The notes beneath the pieces are model-generated. The model saw only the letters and a program-made list of their open reading frames with translations, was not told where the DNA came from and did not search any database. From contig NC_086248.1 of NCBI RefSeq assembly GCF_021018805.1, positions 22,638,922-22,702,921 of the forward strand: DNA of 64,000 bases. The letters are read 5' to 3'. This document shows positions 38,920 to 48,270 of the stretch, piece after piece (within the stretch, counting starts at the first letter, position 1; each line of letters opens with the position of its first letter). A program made the position numbers and the translations under genes. Source of the DNA: Prinia subflava (taxonomy: Eukaryota; Chordata; Aves; Passeriformes; Cisticolidae).

Positions 38920-39130
38920 ACAAAGCAACAGACTCAGATGAATTATAACCCACAATCCTAAAAGTAGCAAGAGGAAAAGCAAAGTCTGGAGTTCAGCTGC
39001 TGAAAATCCTTAAATGACAAAGGTTAAAAGCAGGGAAGATGAGGGCAAATGTTCCTTATCTCCCATTCAAAATACATTTCTTTAATCAGAACCTCCCAGG
39101 CTAACATAAGGAAGAGCTGTGGAAGAAAAC
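38920..39130 (+). mobile_element. Ancient CR1/L2-like LINE fragment (RT region)
   Basis: The plus strand shows a decayed copy of the LINE reverse-transcriptase start: a DKATDSDEL...PTILK-like reading at about 38918-38970 (compare DKAxGPDGIHPRILK), then GAGGGCAAATGTTCC near 39040 (the RANV block), then CAGGCTAACATAAGG near 39098, matching the usual PVSLTS block. It has many substitutions and stops. It is clearly older than the CR1 at 770-2478. The assignment rests on remembered consensus and is moderate. Confidence 0.5.
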
Positions 39131-39413
39131 ATCACCCTTTCTGGAAAAGAGCCTGGAAACACTTCCTACAGATGGCAGCCTAGTTTGTTCCAAACACTCT
39201 GTTTGTTCTTCAAAGCATCTGAGAGCAAGACGAAGTGATGGAGCTGAATCTGGGACTTGGGTGACCTCACTTAAGGGAGATAACTCTTCGCACCTCCTCA
39301 GTTTGAGAGAGTTTCAGAACAGAGCTCTGGAAAATGATGAAAATGATAATGTTTTCCCAATATATAACTGAAGTAAATTACTTGATTTAGTGTAATTTGG
39401 ACCTTGATTTTAC

Positions 39414-39645
39414 CTCTGTATAAAATATCATCAAGAAATACTTCAACTCTGTCTGATTTACAGTTGTGACTGTAGTTCCAAGTATTATCTGCATCATACC
39501 AAGCCTGGAAGGCTTGCTGATTCGGGGAGGAGATGGGACATCCATCACTCTTAAAACTGGTGACCAACTCACCAAGACCAGCTGACAGGACTACTCTGAA
39601 GAGAAGACAGCACTGCAGCACTAAATGGATCTGCTGGATTAACAT
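39414..39645 (-). CDS. Candidate first coding exon with signal peptide, unassigned
   Basis: The minus-strand ATG at 39645 has A at -3 and an in-frame TAA about 24 bp upstream, as expected for a true start. The first 25 residues are a textbook signal peptide: MLIQQIH, a hydrophobic core (LVLQCCLLFRVVL), then SAGLG as a likely cleavage zone. About 52 mature residues follow, including GCP, one N-glycosylation sequon (NYS) and a second Cys. The exon closes with a donor-like CAGAG/GTAAAA at 39414/39413, in phase 1. The phase matches the acceptor of 36829-37043, giving a combined frame of about 150-160 residues, typical of a small secreted factor. I do not recognise the family. No TATA box or CpG promoter is clear upstream. 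Confidence 0.35.
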
Positions 39646-40093
39646 ATTTCCTGAGCACACTTCATCTTATAAGCAGCCTGAGCTGCAAGTAGTACAGCTC
39701 TCCCCTCCAAGACCAAAGGAGAATGGGAGTGAAGAAAAAATGTGTTTTCTTATTTTAGATTGAATTCTTATTACCATGGCACTCAAAGGCTCCCTTCAGG
39801 AGTAGAACCCACTCTGATGAGTGCCTCAAAAACTGACCCCTAAAACACATCCAATTCCTTAGGAGTCACAGTCATGATACACATCTGTATTATTATTATT
39901 ATTATTAATAATAATAATAATAATAACAGTAATAATATAGTTCATCTGGATTCCAATATATATACTAGCTACTGATTGGCTCTAACTGAATAGTAAATCA
40001 AAATTTTAACACCAATTGTTGTCTATAATTTTTCTCTTCTCTTTGTCCTTCTCAACTGCTAATCTAAAACTATCCTCTTTCATTTAAGGAGGG
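39646..40093. other. Short intergenic stretch with ATT/AAT palindrome
   Basis: Would hold the 5' UTR or promoter of the candidate gene if that is real. TTATAA occurs on the minus strand about 25 bp before the ATG, too close to act as its TATA box. Otherwise it contains only the palindrome at 39888-39926. Confidence 0.4.
39888..39926. repeat. Palindromic (TAT)n-(TAA)n microsatellite
   Basis: Six TAT units switch at the centre into TAA/AAT units, giving a 39-bp inverted repeat that could fold into a near-perfect hairpin. AACAGTAATAATA follows to about 39937. Confidence 0.9.
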
Positions 40094-40152
40094 AAAAAAA
40101 AAAGAAAAAAAAAGAAAAAAGAAAAAAAAAGAAAGAAAGAAAGAAAGAAAAA
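40094..40152. repeat. A-rich to (GAAA)n purine tract
   Basis: Runs of A interrupted by G, ending in five GAAA units. It ends about 8 bp before the truncated end of the CR1 fragment that follows. Confidence 0.92.
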
Positions 40153-40159
40153 GGTCAGG

Positions 40160-40378
40160 GTGAATTTAGACCAGATATGAGAAAGATTTTTTTTTTACAG
40201 TGAAAGTGGTGAGGCATTGGCACAGGTTACCCAGAGAGGTGGTGGATGATTAATCCCTGGAAACGTTCAAGATTAGACTGGGGCTCTGAGAAACCTGATC
40301 TAGTTGAGGATGGTCATTGCAAAGGGACTGGATTAGATGACCTTTAAAGACTGCTTCCAAATCAAAATATTCTATGGT
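40160..40378 (+). mobile_element. CR1 LINE 3'-end fragment
   Basis: Contains the CR1 3' UTR landmarks in order: GTGAATTTAGACCAGATATG, GGTGAGGCATTGGCACAGGTTACCCAGAGAGG (as two adjoining blocks), CCTGGAAACGTTCAAG, GGGGCTCTGAG, GGATTAGATGACCTTTAAAG, and a decayed tail ATTCTATGG at the end. It is about 220 bp, truncated at its 5' end against a purine tract. Confidence 0.93.
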
Positions 40379-40799
40379 TTTTCCATCCCAGTTGAGCTGA
40401 AAAGCCATACAACCTCTGCCATCCTTATCACTTTCATATTTACTGAAAACTATGCAAAAGGAATCTTTCAGTAGAATAGAATCTCTAAGTGGAGAAAAAG
40501 ATTTGGCATATTTTATTGTGAGCTTTCCTGCACATTTTCTGTTTTCTGTTCCTGCAGCTAAGCAGAGGCAGAAAGTAAAAGATGAAGATGCAGAAGTAAA
40601 TTCCAGCTAATAAAAAAAAAGACTTCTCGTTGACTTAGGAAGTTTCTTTGCCAGTTGCCTCTAGCAAAAGAGTATTATTATATTCCCAGTGAAACATTAT
40701 TATCAGGTGGATTCTTAACACAAAGACTCCTCAAGCCCTGAAGGCAGACAGTCTACAAAATTTGAAATCTTAGAACTACTGGCTCAGGTGATAGCTATT

Positions 40800-40838
<39 letters not shown>

Positions 40839-43561
40839 TTTTTTTCCCATGAAAAGGAAAGAAGAAAAATCTAGGTAAACCAGATATTTAAAACTTGTGT
40901 GTCTGATATTTCTCATAACAATGGTTGCTCATTTTCATATCTTCACATTCAGACTCTTTTCCTATGAGTCTTCCTCTTTTCCTTTTCCTCTGCTTTGAAA
41001 AATAGAAAGCTTAACAAGCTTAACAGTTATCCATGTCCCGTTGCCCAGTCTTACTGTCTAAACAGAAGTCCTGAGCTTGTATTTCCTCCAAAAATTACTT
41101 TAACCACTAGTGGAATGCCCTGAGAAGCTACATGACTAAGATTTGCAGCATGAGGTTTTTTTACGTTTTGTGAACTGATGCTGTCATCACTTTTCACAAA
41201 ACCTTTTTATTCTATCTTTGATGTTCATGTTTGGAGAGCTTGTGAGATGAGACTATTCGGTCCAGAAAATAAGATTTTTTTTGTATTTTTGCCCAGTCTA
41301 AGTGATAAATGATCCTAGAAGACGTGTTTAACTACTTTATTCAGAGAGCAACATCACTGTGTTAACCAATATACTTACTTTTCTAAGTGCATTGGTGTGA
41401 AAAAAGTGAGAAAATGTTCTGAGGAATCATGCTCAGCACAGAAAAATTTTAAGAACAGCATTGTACTTTTTCCAAATCTGAACTAAAATAAATACATAAA
41501 GACTTGGAAATGTAACTTTGCTAGGAAAATTTCAAAGTAAATCAGAGGTTTTACATTCATTCCTCTAAAATATCTGAAAGATTCTCAGTTAGAGATTTCA
41601 AATTCCAGCTACTTCCATTAACCTATCGATAAGCTTTGTGATGTATTCTACTTCCAAGACTTCTTGAAACTGTCACAAGTTAAGATCCTGTGCTAACCTA
41701 TCCCATACAGAGTTAAATGCAAAGTAAAACAAAGGAATATTGAAGGTTTTTTTAATCACAAGTAAAAGGAAAGACAAAACCAAACCACTAAAGTTCTGTA
41801 CCTCTAGGATTGATTCAACAGTTTAGCTTACATCCTGTTTCAGTTTAATACATGGTATTACAGGAATCTATTTGTTAACAATAATTTGGGTATGAAAAAT
41901 ACAGCATCACTGCTCTGTGGACGTTCCTGGGAAGAATATGAAAATTTGCATCCTCTGATATAAAAGCAACTTATATGGAAGCAAACCCTCACAAAGATGA
42001 GTACAATTTTTTTCATAATACAATTGTGTATAATGTAATTCTTATTCTTCACCAGAAGAGAGAATGGGAGGGACCATCAATCTGGCTACCGCTGCAGTTA
42101 AGACATTTTCATTTCCTGCTTTGCCTTTACCTATACATAGGGTTTGAATTTACAAGAAAACATGTACTAAAAATGCTACAAAGCTTCTGTCTTTCATGTG
42201 AACATACTGAAACCCGAAGTTAGCATGCAAAGGTAGTTTTCTATACCCTTGACATCGAATATCTACAAAGTCTCCTGGGCAGCAAGGGTAGTATTTTGTG
42301 TTTTACAGTAACTGTACTCCTAAAGATTCTAGATTTTGGAAGCAGTCTGGACTGTGAGATCCCATAGTCTGCCCTGCTATGTATCAATATAACACTTCAT
42401 TCTACTCTTTTTTTCCTCCATAATAAATGAAATAGCACAAATTCAGCTATTATTAAACATTATTAAACATCTTGAGTTTCCTAAACCTTATTTTTCAGAC
42501 ACTATTTTTGATCTGAAATATAGGAGACGAGACTCAAATAATCCTCAAGGTGGTTTGTTACCACAATTAATCACCATAGACTTAAAAATGTAGTCCTAAT
42601 ATTTTTTTCCTCAGTTTTAGCTTTCTGACAGTGGCTCTCATTATGCCTTTCTCTTTGACATGATTGATCCATTAGCATGGCATGGAAGATATCAGTAATT
42701 GTTTATGATAATACATGGGCAAAGTTCATTGAGTCTGTCATGAACATTTTCTTCAGAAAAGTTTTATTGCTATTTTCTGTTACATGCTACCAATTTTATA
42801 CCATTTTAATGAATATTCAAAATTTATTTATTATTCCAGTATACTATTCCTTCTCAATACCACATGAGGAAAAAAATTTTTTTAATTCCAATTCATTACT
42901 CCTGAACGAATGAACCCTTTAGCTGTTGTCACTTGTGTACTGGCAGTTAATTTCTCTTTACACCAGATTTCAGGCACTGCCTTTTAGTTGACTGTCTGTG
43001 CAACAGCATCCAAGATTAGAAAAGCTTTAAGGTGGATCTTACTAGACCTTTTCCTACAGTGAACTTCCTAAAAGAGACCAAAAGACTTTTAAACTGAAAA
43101 AAAAAAAAAAGCTTTTAAAATTACTTGAACTAGTTTCCCAAATTTTGTCGGTAGAGGAAACTCAAAGTATAATGGAATTTATAAACCATTGTCTTGCTCT
43201 GCTGCTTTGCAGACTTGTCCTGGAATCCAGTGTTTGTTTTAGTCAAATCCCTGACCTTCCAAATTGCATATGACTTGCATCTCACTTCTCTATGGTTGCA
43301 GGAAATTTCTTTCATCATATTGGTGACCTGGTATCTGCTCTCTGTCCCTTACCACAGTTTCTAGTGTTTCCTTGGAGCTTCAGTCTCTCAACTTCAGGCA
43401 GTCTTCCTTGTGCCTCTTCAACCCGACAGGTTTCTTTCCCTGATTGTGCTCAAGTAGCTTCACAAAGAAAGGAGAAATCCCTGTTCTGTCTGCACCTACT
43501 CTTAATAAAGGCATACAAAAAACCTGGAACCAGAAACACAGTGTAACTGACTGTCAGTTCT
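40379..43561. other. AT-rich DNA with simple repeats, no gene recognised
   Basis: Holds the (CT)n-T15 tract at 40804-40845 and an A13 tract near 43098. Nothing else was identified. Confidence 0.45.
40804..40845. repeat. (CT)n followed by T15
   Basis: About 13 CT units (40804-40830), then a run of T to 40845. Confidence 0.92.
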
Positions 43562-43837
43562 TCATTCAGTAACTATAATTTTCTTTCCTTGCTTCTGATG
43601 GGTATTTTTACATTTGGCTGGCTTAGAACCTTTTGTTTTGATTAGATCAAGTTTACTAAGCCATCTACTTAGCTGTCTCTTAGGAGGCTGAACAACTGGA
43701 TATTGCTTTCCAGAGCGATGTGAGTAGCCCAGCTGAGCCAGAACAGTACTGCTCCAGTGAGAACTTGCTCCAATATTAAGCCTGAATACAATAATACCCG
43801 CATGAGGTTTTACAAGCTGGTTTAAAAATTTGTGCAT
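43562..43837 (-). CDS. Unassigned basic 91-codon ORF, possible exon
   Basis: A minus-strand ORF from ATG at 43837 to TGA at 43562-43564, with a TAA in frame shortly upstream. The peptide is strongly basic toward its C terminus (KRQLSRWLSKLDLIKTKGSK) and has balanced composition rather than the low-complexity look of most ORFs here. An acceptor-like TATTATTGTATTCAG sits inside it (ending about 43780), so it could be a terminal exon starting there. No poly(A) tail on the coding strand suggests a retrocopy. Family not recognised; it may be chance. Confidence 0.25.
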   Translation of the reverse strand: MHKFLNQLVKPHAGIIVFRLNIGASSHWSSTVLAQLGYSHRSGKQYPVVQPPKRQLSRWLSKLDLIKTKGSKPAKCKNTHQKQGKKIIVTE

Positions 43838-45039
43838 AATCAGTTACAGCTTAAGATAATGCAGAGGTTTGTGTAAACCTGGCAAAGGTGACTAATGTAT
43901 AGGTAAGACATTGTCCTTCTTTCTCTGCTGTTTTTTTTTGGACTGTGTTTTTTTGTTTTCTTTTGGTTTGGGTTTTTCTATTTTTTGTAAGACACACTAA
44001 ATAAATGCTGTGTCACTAAAAGGTAAGCACTTTAAAATGTAAGTCAATACCATCAGGAAAATAAGGAGAGATTTCACCTTTGCAGCTATTATGCATGACC
44101 TCTGTAAATGCAGAATGAGGAGACTCACTGACAGGCAAAGCACGCCGTCAATGCTAAGCAATGCAAGAGCTGGAATAAACAAAACCAAGTCATTCTCAAA
44201 ACACCCAAAACCAGAAAATAATAAAACTTCACCAGTATAATTCATCAGTAAAAAATTGAACAGAATTAAAAGTCAGATACAGGCACACCCTATGTTCTAA
44301 TTAACTTAGCAGCATAAAAGAAGTAATTTTTTTAATGCAACAAACCCATTTATTACACAATGACTGGCCATTTACATTGGTTATTGTCTTATTAATCCAA
44401 CAATATGTTTTCTAACTCTGTTAAACTGCATCCTGAGAATATTCCTTTTTTAAAAACTGCTGCTTTGGGAAGATTAGTTTGGAAGTTAATTTTGTCATTC
44501 ACTAAGCAGACCCAGTTACCTTTTAGGAAGTCAGTAAGCATTGGAACTGTGTTGAAGAATTAAAGGAAGTATGTTATTGTATCTCACTGACTGAATGCCT
44601 GCTATGCAGAATAGAAAGAAGAGGATAATTAATTTATATTTGTAATCCTTCCACCTTTTTGAAAAACATGAAAATTCTGCTCTAAAGGTGAGTCACTCCA
44701 GAAGCTCTAATTAGATAAATGCCATTTGTAGTTTATTTCGATTAGGAGACTATAAGTTTGCATAACTATAGGTTAGATTTGCATACAGGATAGTCTTAAT
44801 ATTTCAGAATTTGCAAGCATAGTAAGATTTAAGTAGCATTTATTCAAGCACTTCAATTAACTACTTTTGATTATGGAGACAGATCCTTTGTCAAATCTTT
44901 TTTGCTAAATCAGTATGAGATTTAATGTCCTAAGTTATACTTACCTTAAGAACTTACGTAGAGGATCAGCTCCCACTTTTTAGTTTATGTCCCAGTGGAT
45001 TAGCTATTTTTCACTTGGATCACAAGCATCACATGTAGT
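43838..45039. other. AT-rich DNA with T-rich patch and enhancer-like words
   Basis: Positions 43930-43990 are T-rich. A minus-strand hydrophobic ORF (44245-43997) contains a block with a strong acceptor (TTGGTTTTGTTTATTCCAG) and donor (GCAAAG/GTGAAA), about 91 nt long, but no partner exon in matching phase. Positions 44660-44800 carry an exact POU octamer (ATTTGCAT) and TAATTA words and may be a conserved non-coding element. Confidence 0.35.
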
Positions 45040-45752
45040 ACCATAGTCTGGGAGCAGAGTGGCTGGAAAGCTGCCCAGCAGAAAGCCCTGGGGGTGCTGG
45101 TTGACAGCAGCTGAACATGAGCCAGTGTGTGCCCAGGTGCCCAGGAGGGCCAGTGGCATCCTGGCCTGTATCAGTGTAGTGTGACCAGCAGGAGCAGGGC
45201 AGGGATTGTCCCCCTGTGCTCAGCACTGCTGAGGCCACACCCGGAGTGCTGGGTCCAGTTCTGGGCCCCTCACTGTGAGAAAGGCACTGAGGGGCTGGGC
45301 TGAGTCCAGGGAAGGGCAGCGGAGCTGGGGAAGGGTCTGGAGCACAAGTCCTGTGAGGAGCAGCTGGGAGAGCTGGAGGTGTTTAGTCTGGAGGGAAGGA
45401 GGCTCGGGGGAGAGCTTATTTCTCACTTCAACTGTCTGAAAAGAGGCTGCAGCCGGATGATGGAGGTTGGTCTCTCCTCCCAAGTGAGAGGTGACAGGGG
45501 AAGGGGAAATGGACTCAAAATGCACCAGAAGAAGTTTAGATTAGATACTAGGAAGAATATCTTTACTGAAATATTGGTCAGATATTGTAAGAGGTTGCCC
45601 AAGGAAGAGGTTGAACCACAATCCTTGGAAGCGTTCAAAAGCCATGTGGATGTGGTGCCTGGAAATATGGTTTGCGGTGAACACAGTGATGCTGTGATAA
45701 CCTTTAAACTCAATAATCTTAGAGGTCTTTTACAATCTTAATGATTTTATGA
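45040..45752 (+). mobile_element. CR1 LINE, 5'-truncated, C-terminal ORF2 plus 3' UTR
   Basis: Starts inside the coding part: CTGGAAAGCTGCCCAGCAGAAA, then GGGGGTGCTGGTTGACAGCAG, then the region equivalent to MSQQCxxVAKKA, with a frame-breaking CAGTGTGTGCC. The GGCATCCTGGCCTGTATCAG and AGGAGCAGGGCAGGGATTGT blocks follow, and then the 3' UTR landmarks (TTTAGTCTGGAGGGAAGGAGG, TTAGATTAGATACTAGGAAG, TTGCCCAAGGAAGAGGTTG). The tail is a decayed ATGATTTTATGAATTAATG. It is about 0.7 kb, not coding-competent, and homologous to the antisense copy at 6341-7265. Confidence 0.94.
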
Positions 45753-45787
45753 ATTAATGTTAAAAGAGCTGGTGTAGAACATTTCTT

Positions 45788-45860
45788 GGTTGTTGTTGGT
45801 TGGTGTTTGTTTGTTTGTTTGTTTGTTTTGTTTTGTTTTTTTCTGTTTTGTTTTGCTTTG
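45788..45860. repeat. (GTTT)n / (GTT)n simple repeat
   Basis: GTTGTTGGTTGG, then five GTTT units, then GTTTTGTTTT-type repeats. It starts about 35 bp after the end of the CR1 fragment. Confidence 0.92.
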
Positions 45861-48190
45861 TAAAAATAAGCAAATGCCCTGTGCTTGCAGAAGAGGATAG
45901 CCAGCAACTGTGCCAGGGAAATGCCTAATGCTACAATAGTAATGGAAATAAAATTAACAGCTGCATTATGAGAGGAAGAGTAGCACTGGAAATACTCAGA
46001 TTTTTCAGTATACTAAAATTTTTAATTACTGTGTGGAAAACAATTTTCTTTTGCTAATTGTAGGCAGTGAATACAGAATGTCTGAAAATGTGAGTTTTTA
46101 TCTTTTCTCAGTGAAGTCTGGCCTGCTGTAGTCCACCTCTCTCTAAAGATGGTTAATACCCGAGAAGCTGACACTGAATGGCATTATTTGGTTGTAATGC
46201 ACTCAGTACTTAAATGACTTTCAAACAGTGTATAAGTTTTATCAAATCAATTGAATGGGAATTTGGGTACAATTTCATTACAGCATAGGCAGTTTGACCA
46301 TATAAAGAAGCAGCCTGCAGCAGAAAATGTCATATTTTTAAGGAGAATTAAGTTGAAATGAGCTTTTATTAATGTACAATGAACATCTTGTTAGAATACT
46401 ATAACTGGAAAAAGAAGGTGTAACAAAAGCATGTTCCCAAAAGTACGAGGGGCCTGAGTCCAGCTGAACATGAACATAATGTATGTAGACACAAGTTAAT
46501 GTTTAGGGGTGTATCTATGCTACCATTCCTTCAGCAGTGTTCTAGACACCATATAGTACCTTCATCTGTTCACTGCATGCCAAATAAAAAGACAAATTAT
46601 TCATGCTTTAATCAAAATGGTAAATCTCAACAGAATTCTTTACAGTGCTTGTCGAGCTTTCTTTTGAGCCTTTCCAAAATGTAAGGGTTTTTACACAGAG
46701 CTGTTGTGCTAAGAATTCCAGCAACAAAAAAGGTATTTAGAATTATTGCCATTTTGAAAAAAAAAAAAAAAAAAAAAATCAGTCTTTTCTCACACAGCAG
46801 CAATGTTACATAATACTGACAATATTCATATACTGTTTCCTGGAATTGTTAAAGCCTGATCATATTTCCCATCAATTTGGAATTTAGTTATCTGCATTCA
46901 GTACTTCTAGAAATCCCACAAGATAATTTCATGAGGGCTGTTAGACCCAGGAGGATGCAGGCAGACTAGGACCTACGAAGTTCCTTCTAGGTTCAAGGGG
47001 ATGACCTAAGACAGATACATGTCTAACACAGTTTTTAGGGACTTATCTTACTTCAGGTATGCCAAATCACTAAAACTCGAATTCTTGACATAGAAAATTC
47101 AAGGATATTTTTGATACAGAAATCTCTCAGCTATTTATCTCATTTAGCTCAATCTTCATTAAAATGCAAATAGAAATTAAAAAGTAATTGGATATAGACT
47201 AATTTTAACTATCCCTATTCATGATGAATCATGTCTTTCAGACACCTAACAACTTATTTGTCTAACGACTTTATCAGCTTGGCAGCATATCCTTTTGTTT
47301 TAGCTACTTGCAGTAGGTATTACAGTAAAGATTTTCCTTTAACTGCTACACAACAGTGTGTTAACAAAGCAAGTAGCTGATGACTCAGTTTTTCAGAATG
47401 ATTTTGACACTGAAAAACTGGAAGTTGGCCTGCCCCTTTCTTTGCACAAGCACCTGAGGGAAGTTGATAGGCAATGCTAGGCATGGCAATTAGCTTACCC
47501 AGCACGAAATTGAATAGAAGCAGGTGCTGAAGAAAGATCTGACTAAGAAGATTTCTCTCTTCTCCTTCCTTCTTACTCCCTGCCAGAGCAGCTCAAAGGT
47601 GGCTCCTAGCCAGGGGTAGAAAGCCTGTCCCATTTTGTTTACCTATTTTACAAGATAGTATCACTATTGCTTTTCAAAGCACTCAGCTAATAAAGTTGTG
47701 GAAAGAAGTAAACTTGTATGCTGGCCTGTGTTGCACCATTTGTCCTATGCTATCAGCTAAGACAGCTGTGGAAGAGTCACTTCAAAATACTTTCAAATTA
47801 CATCGTTCTGAACATCCTTTCTAGGAAACATAATAAATAGCAAAACTTTTTTCCATGAGAGGACTCTGAATATCTGCTACTAGTCAAACCCTTTGTATCT
47901 GTTCAAGTGTCAGAAAACGGTTTGTCTTTGAGGGAAAATACATCTACACAGACAAAGCTTTGTTTATTTATAGATACATTACCTGCATTTCTCACACAGC
48001 ACCATTTATTGAAATGCCTTCAGATTATTTTCAATTGTTTCCCTTTTTTGGGACTGAACTATCTAGACAGCAACTTGTCTGTCAAAATCATAGTCAGTCA
48101 CTTTACATTTCCTGTGTGTTTTTTTCTTTCTGAGATTTTAGGTCTTTTTGTACCAAAAAAAGACACACTTGTGAACATTTTCCTTTCATG

Positions 48191-48193
<3 letters not shown>
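45861..48193. other. AT-rich unique DNA, no gene seen
   Basis: Contains the A22 tract at 46757-46778. Positions 46960-47000 weakly resemble a CR1 3' end but are too short to call. Confidence 0.45.
46757..46778. repeat. Poly(A) tract, A22
   Basis: An uninterrupted run of 22 A with no recognised retrocopy beside it. Confidence 0.88.

Positions 48194-48266
<73 letters not shown>
48194..48266. repeat. T43-(GT)15 compound microsatellite
   Basis: An uninterrupted run of 43 T (48194-48236) joined directly to 15 GT units (48237-48266). Both halves are pure, so the locus is likely to be polymorphic. It is also a likely sequencing-error spot. Confidence 0.96.

Positions 48267-48270
<4 letters not shown>

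Noticed and set aside
46960..47000. Possible CR1 3' end (GACTAGGACCTACGAAGTT-like)
   Set aside because: Only about 40 bp of weak similarity and no tail repeat.
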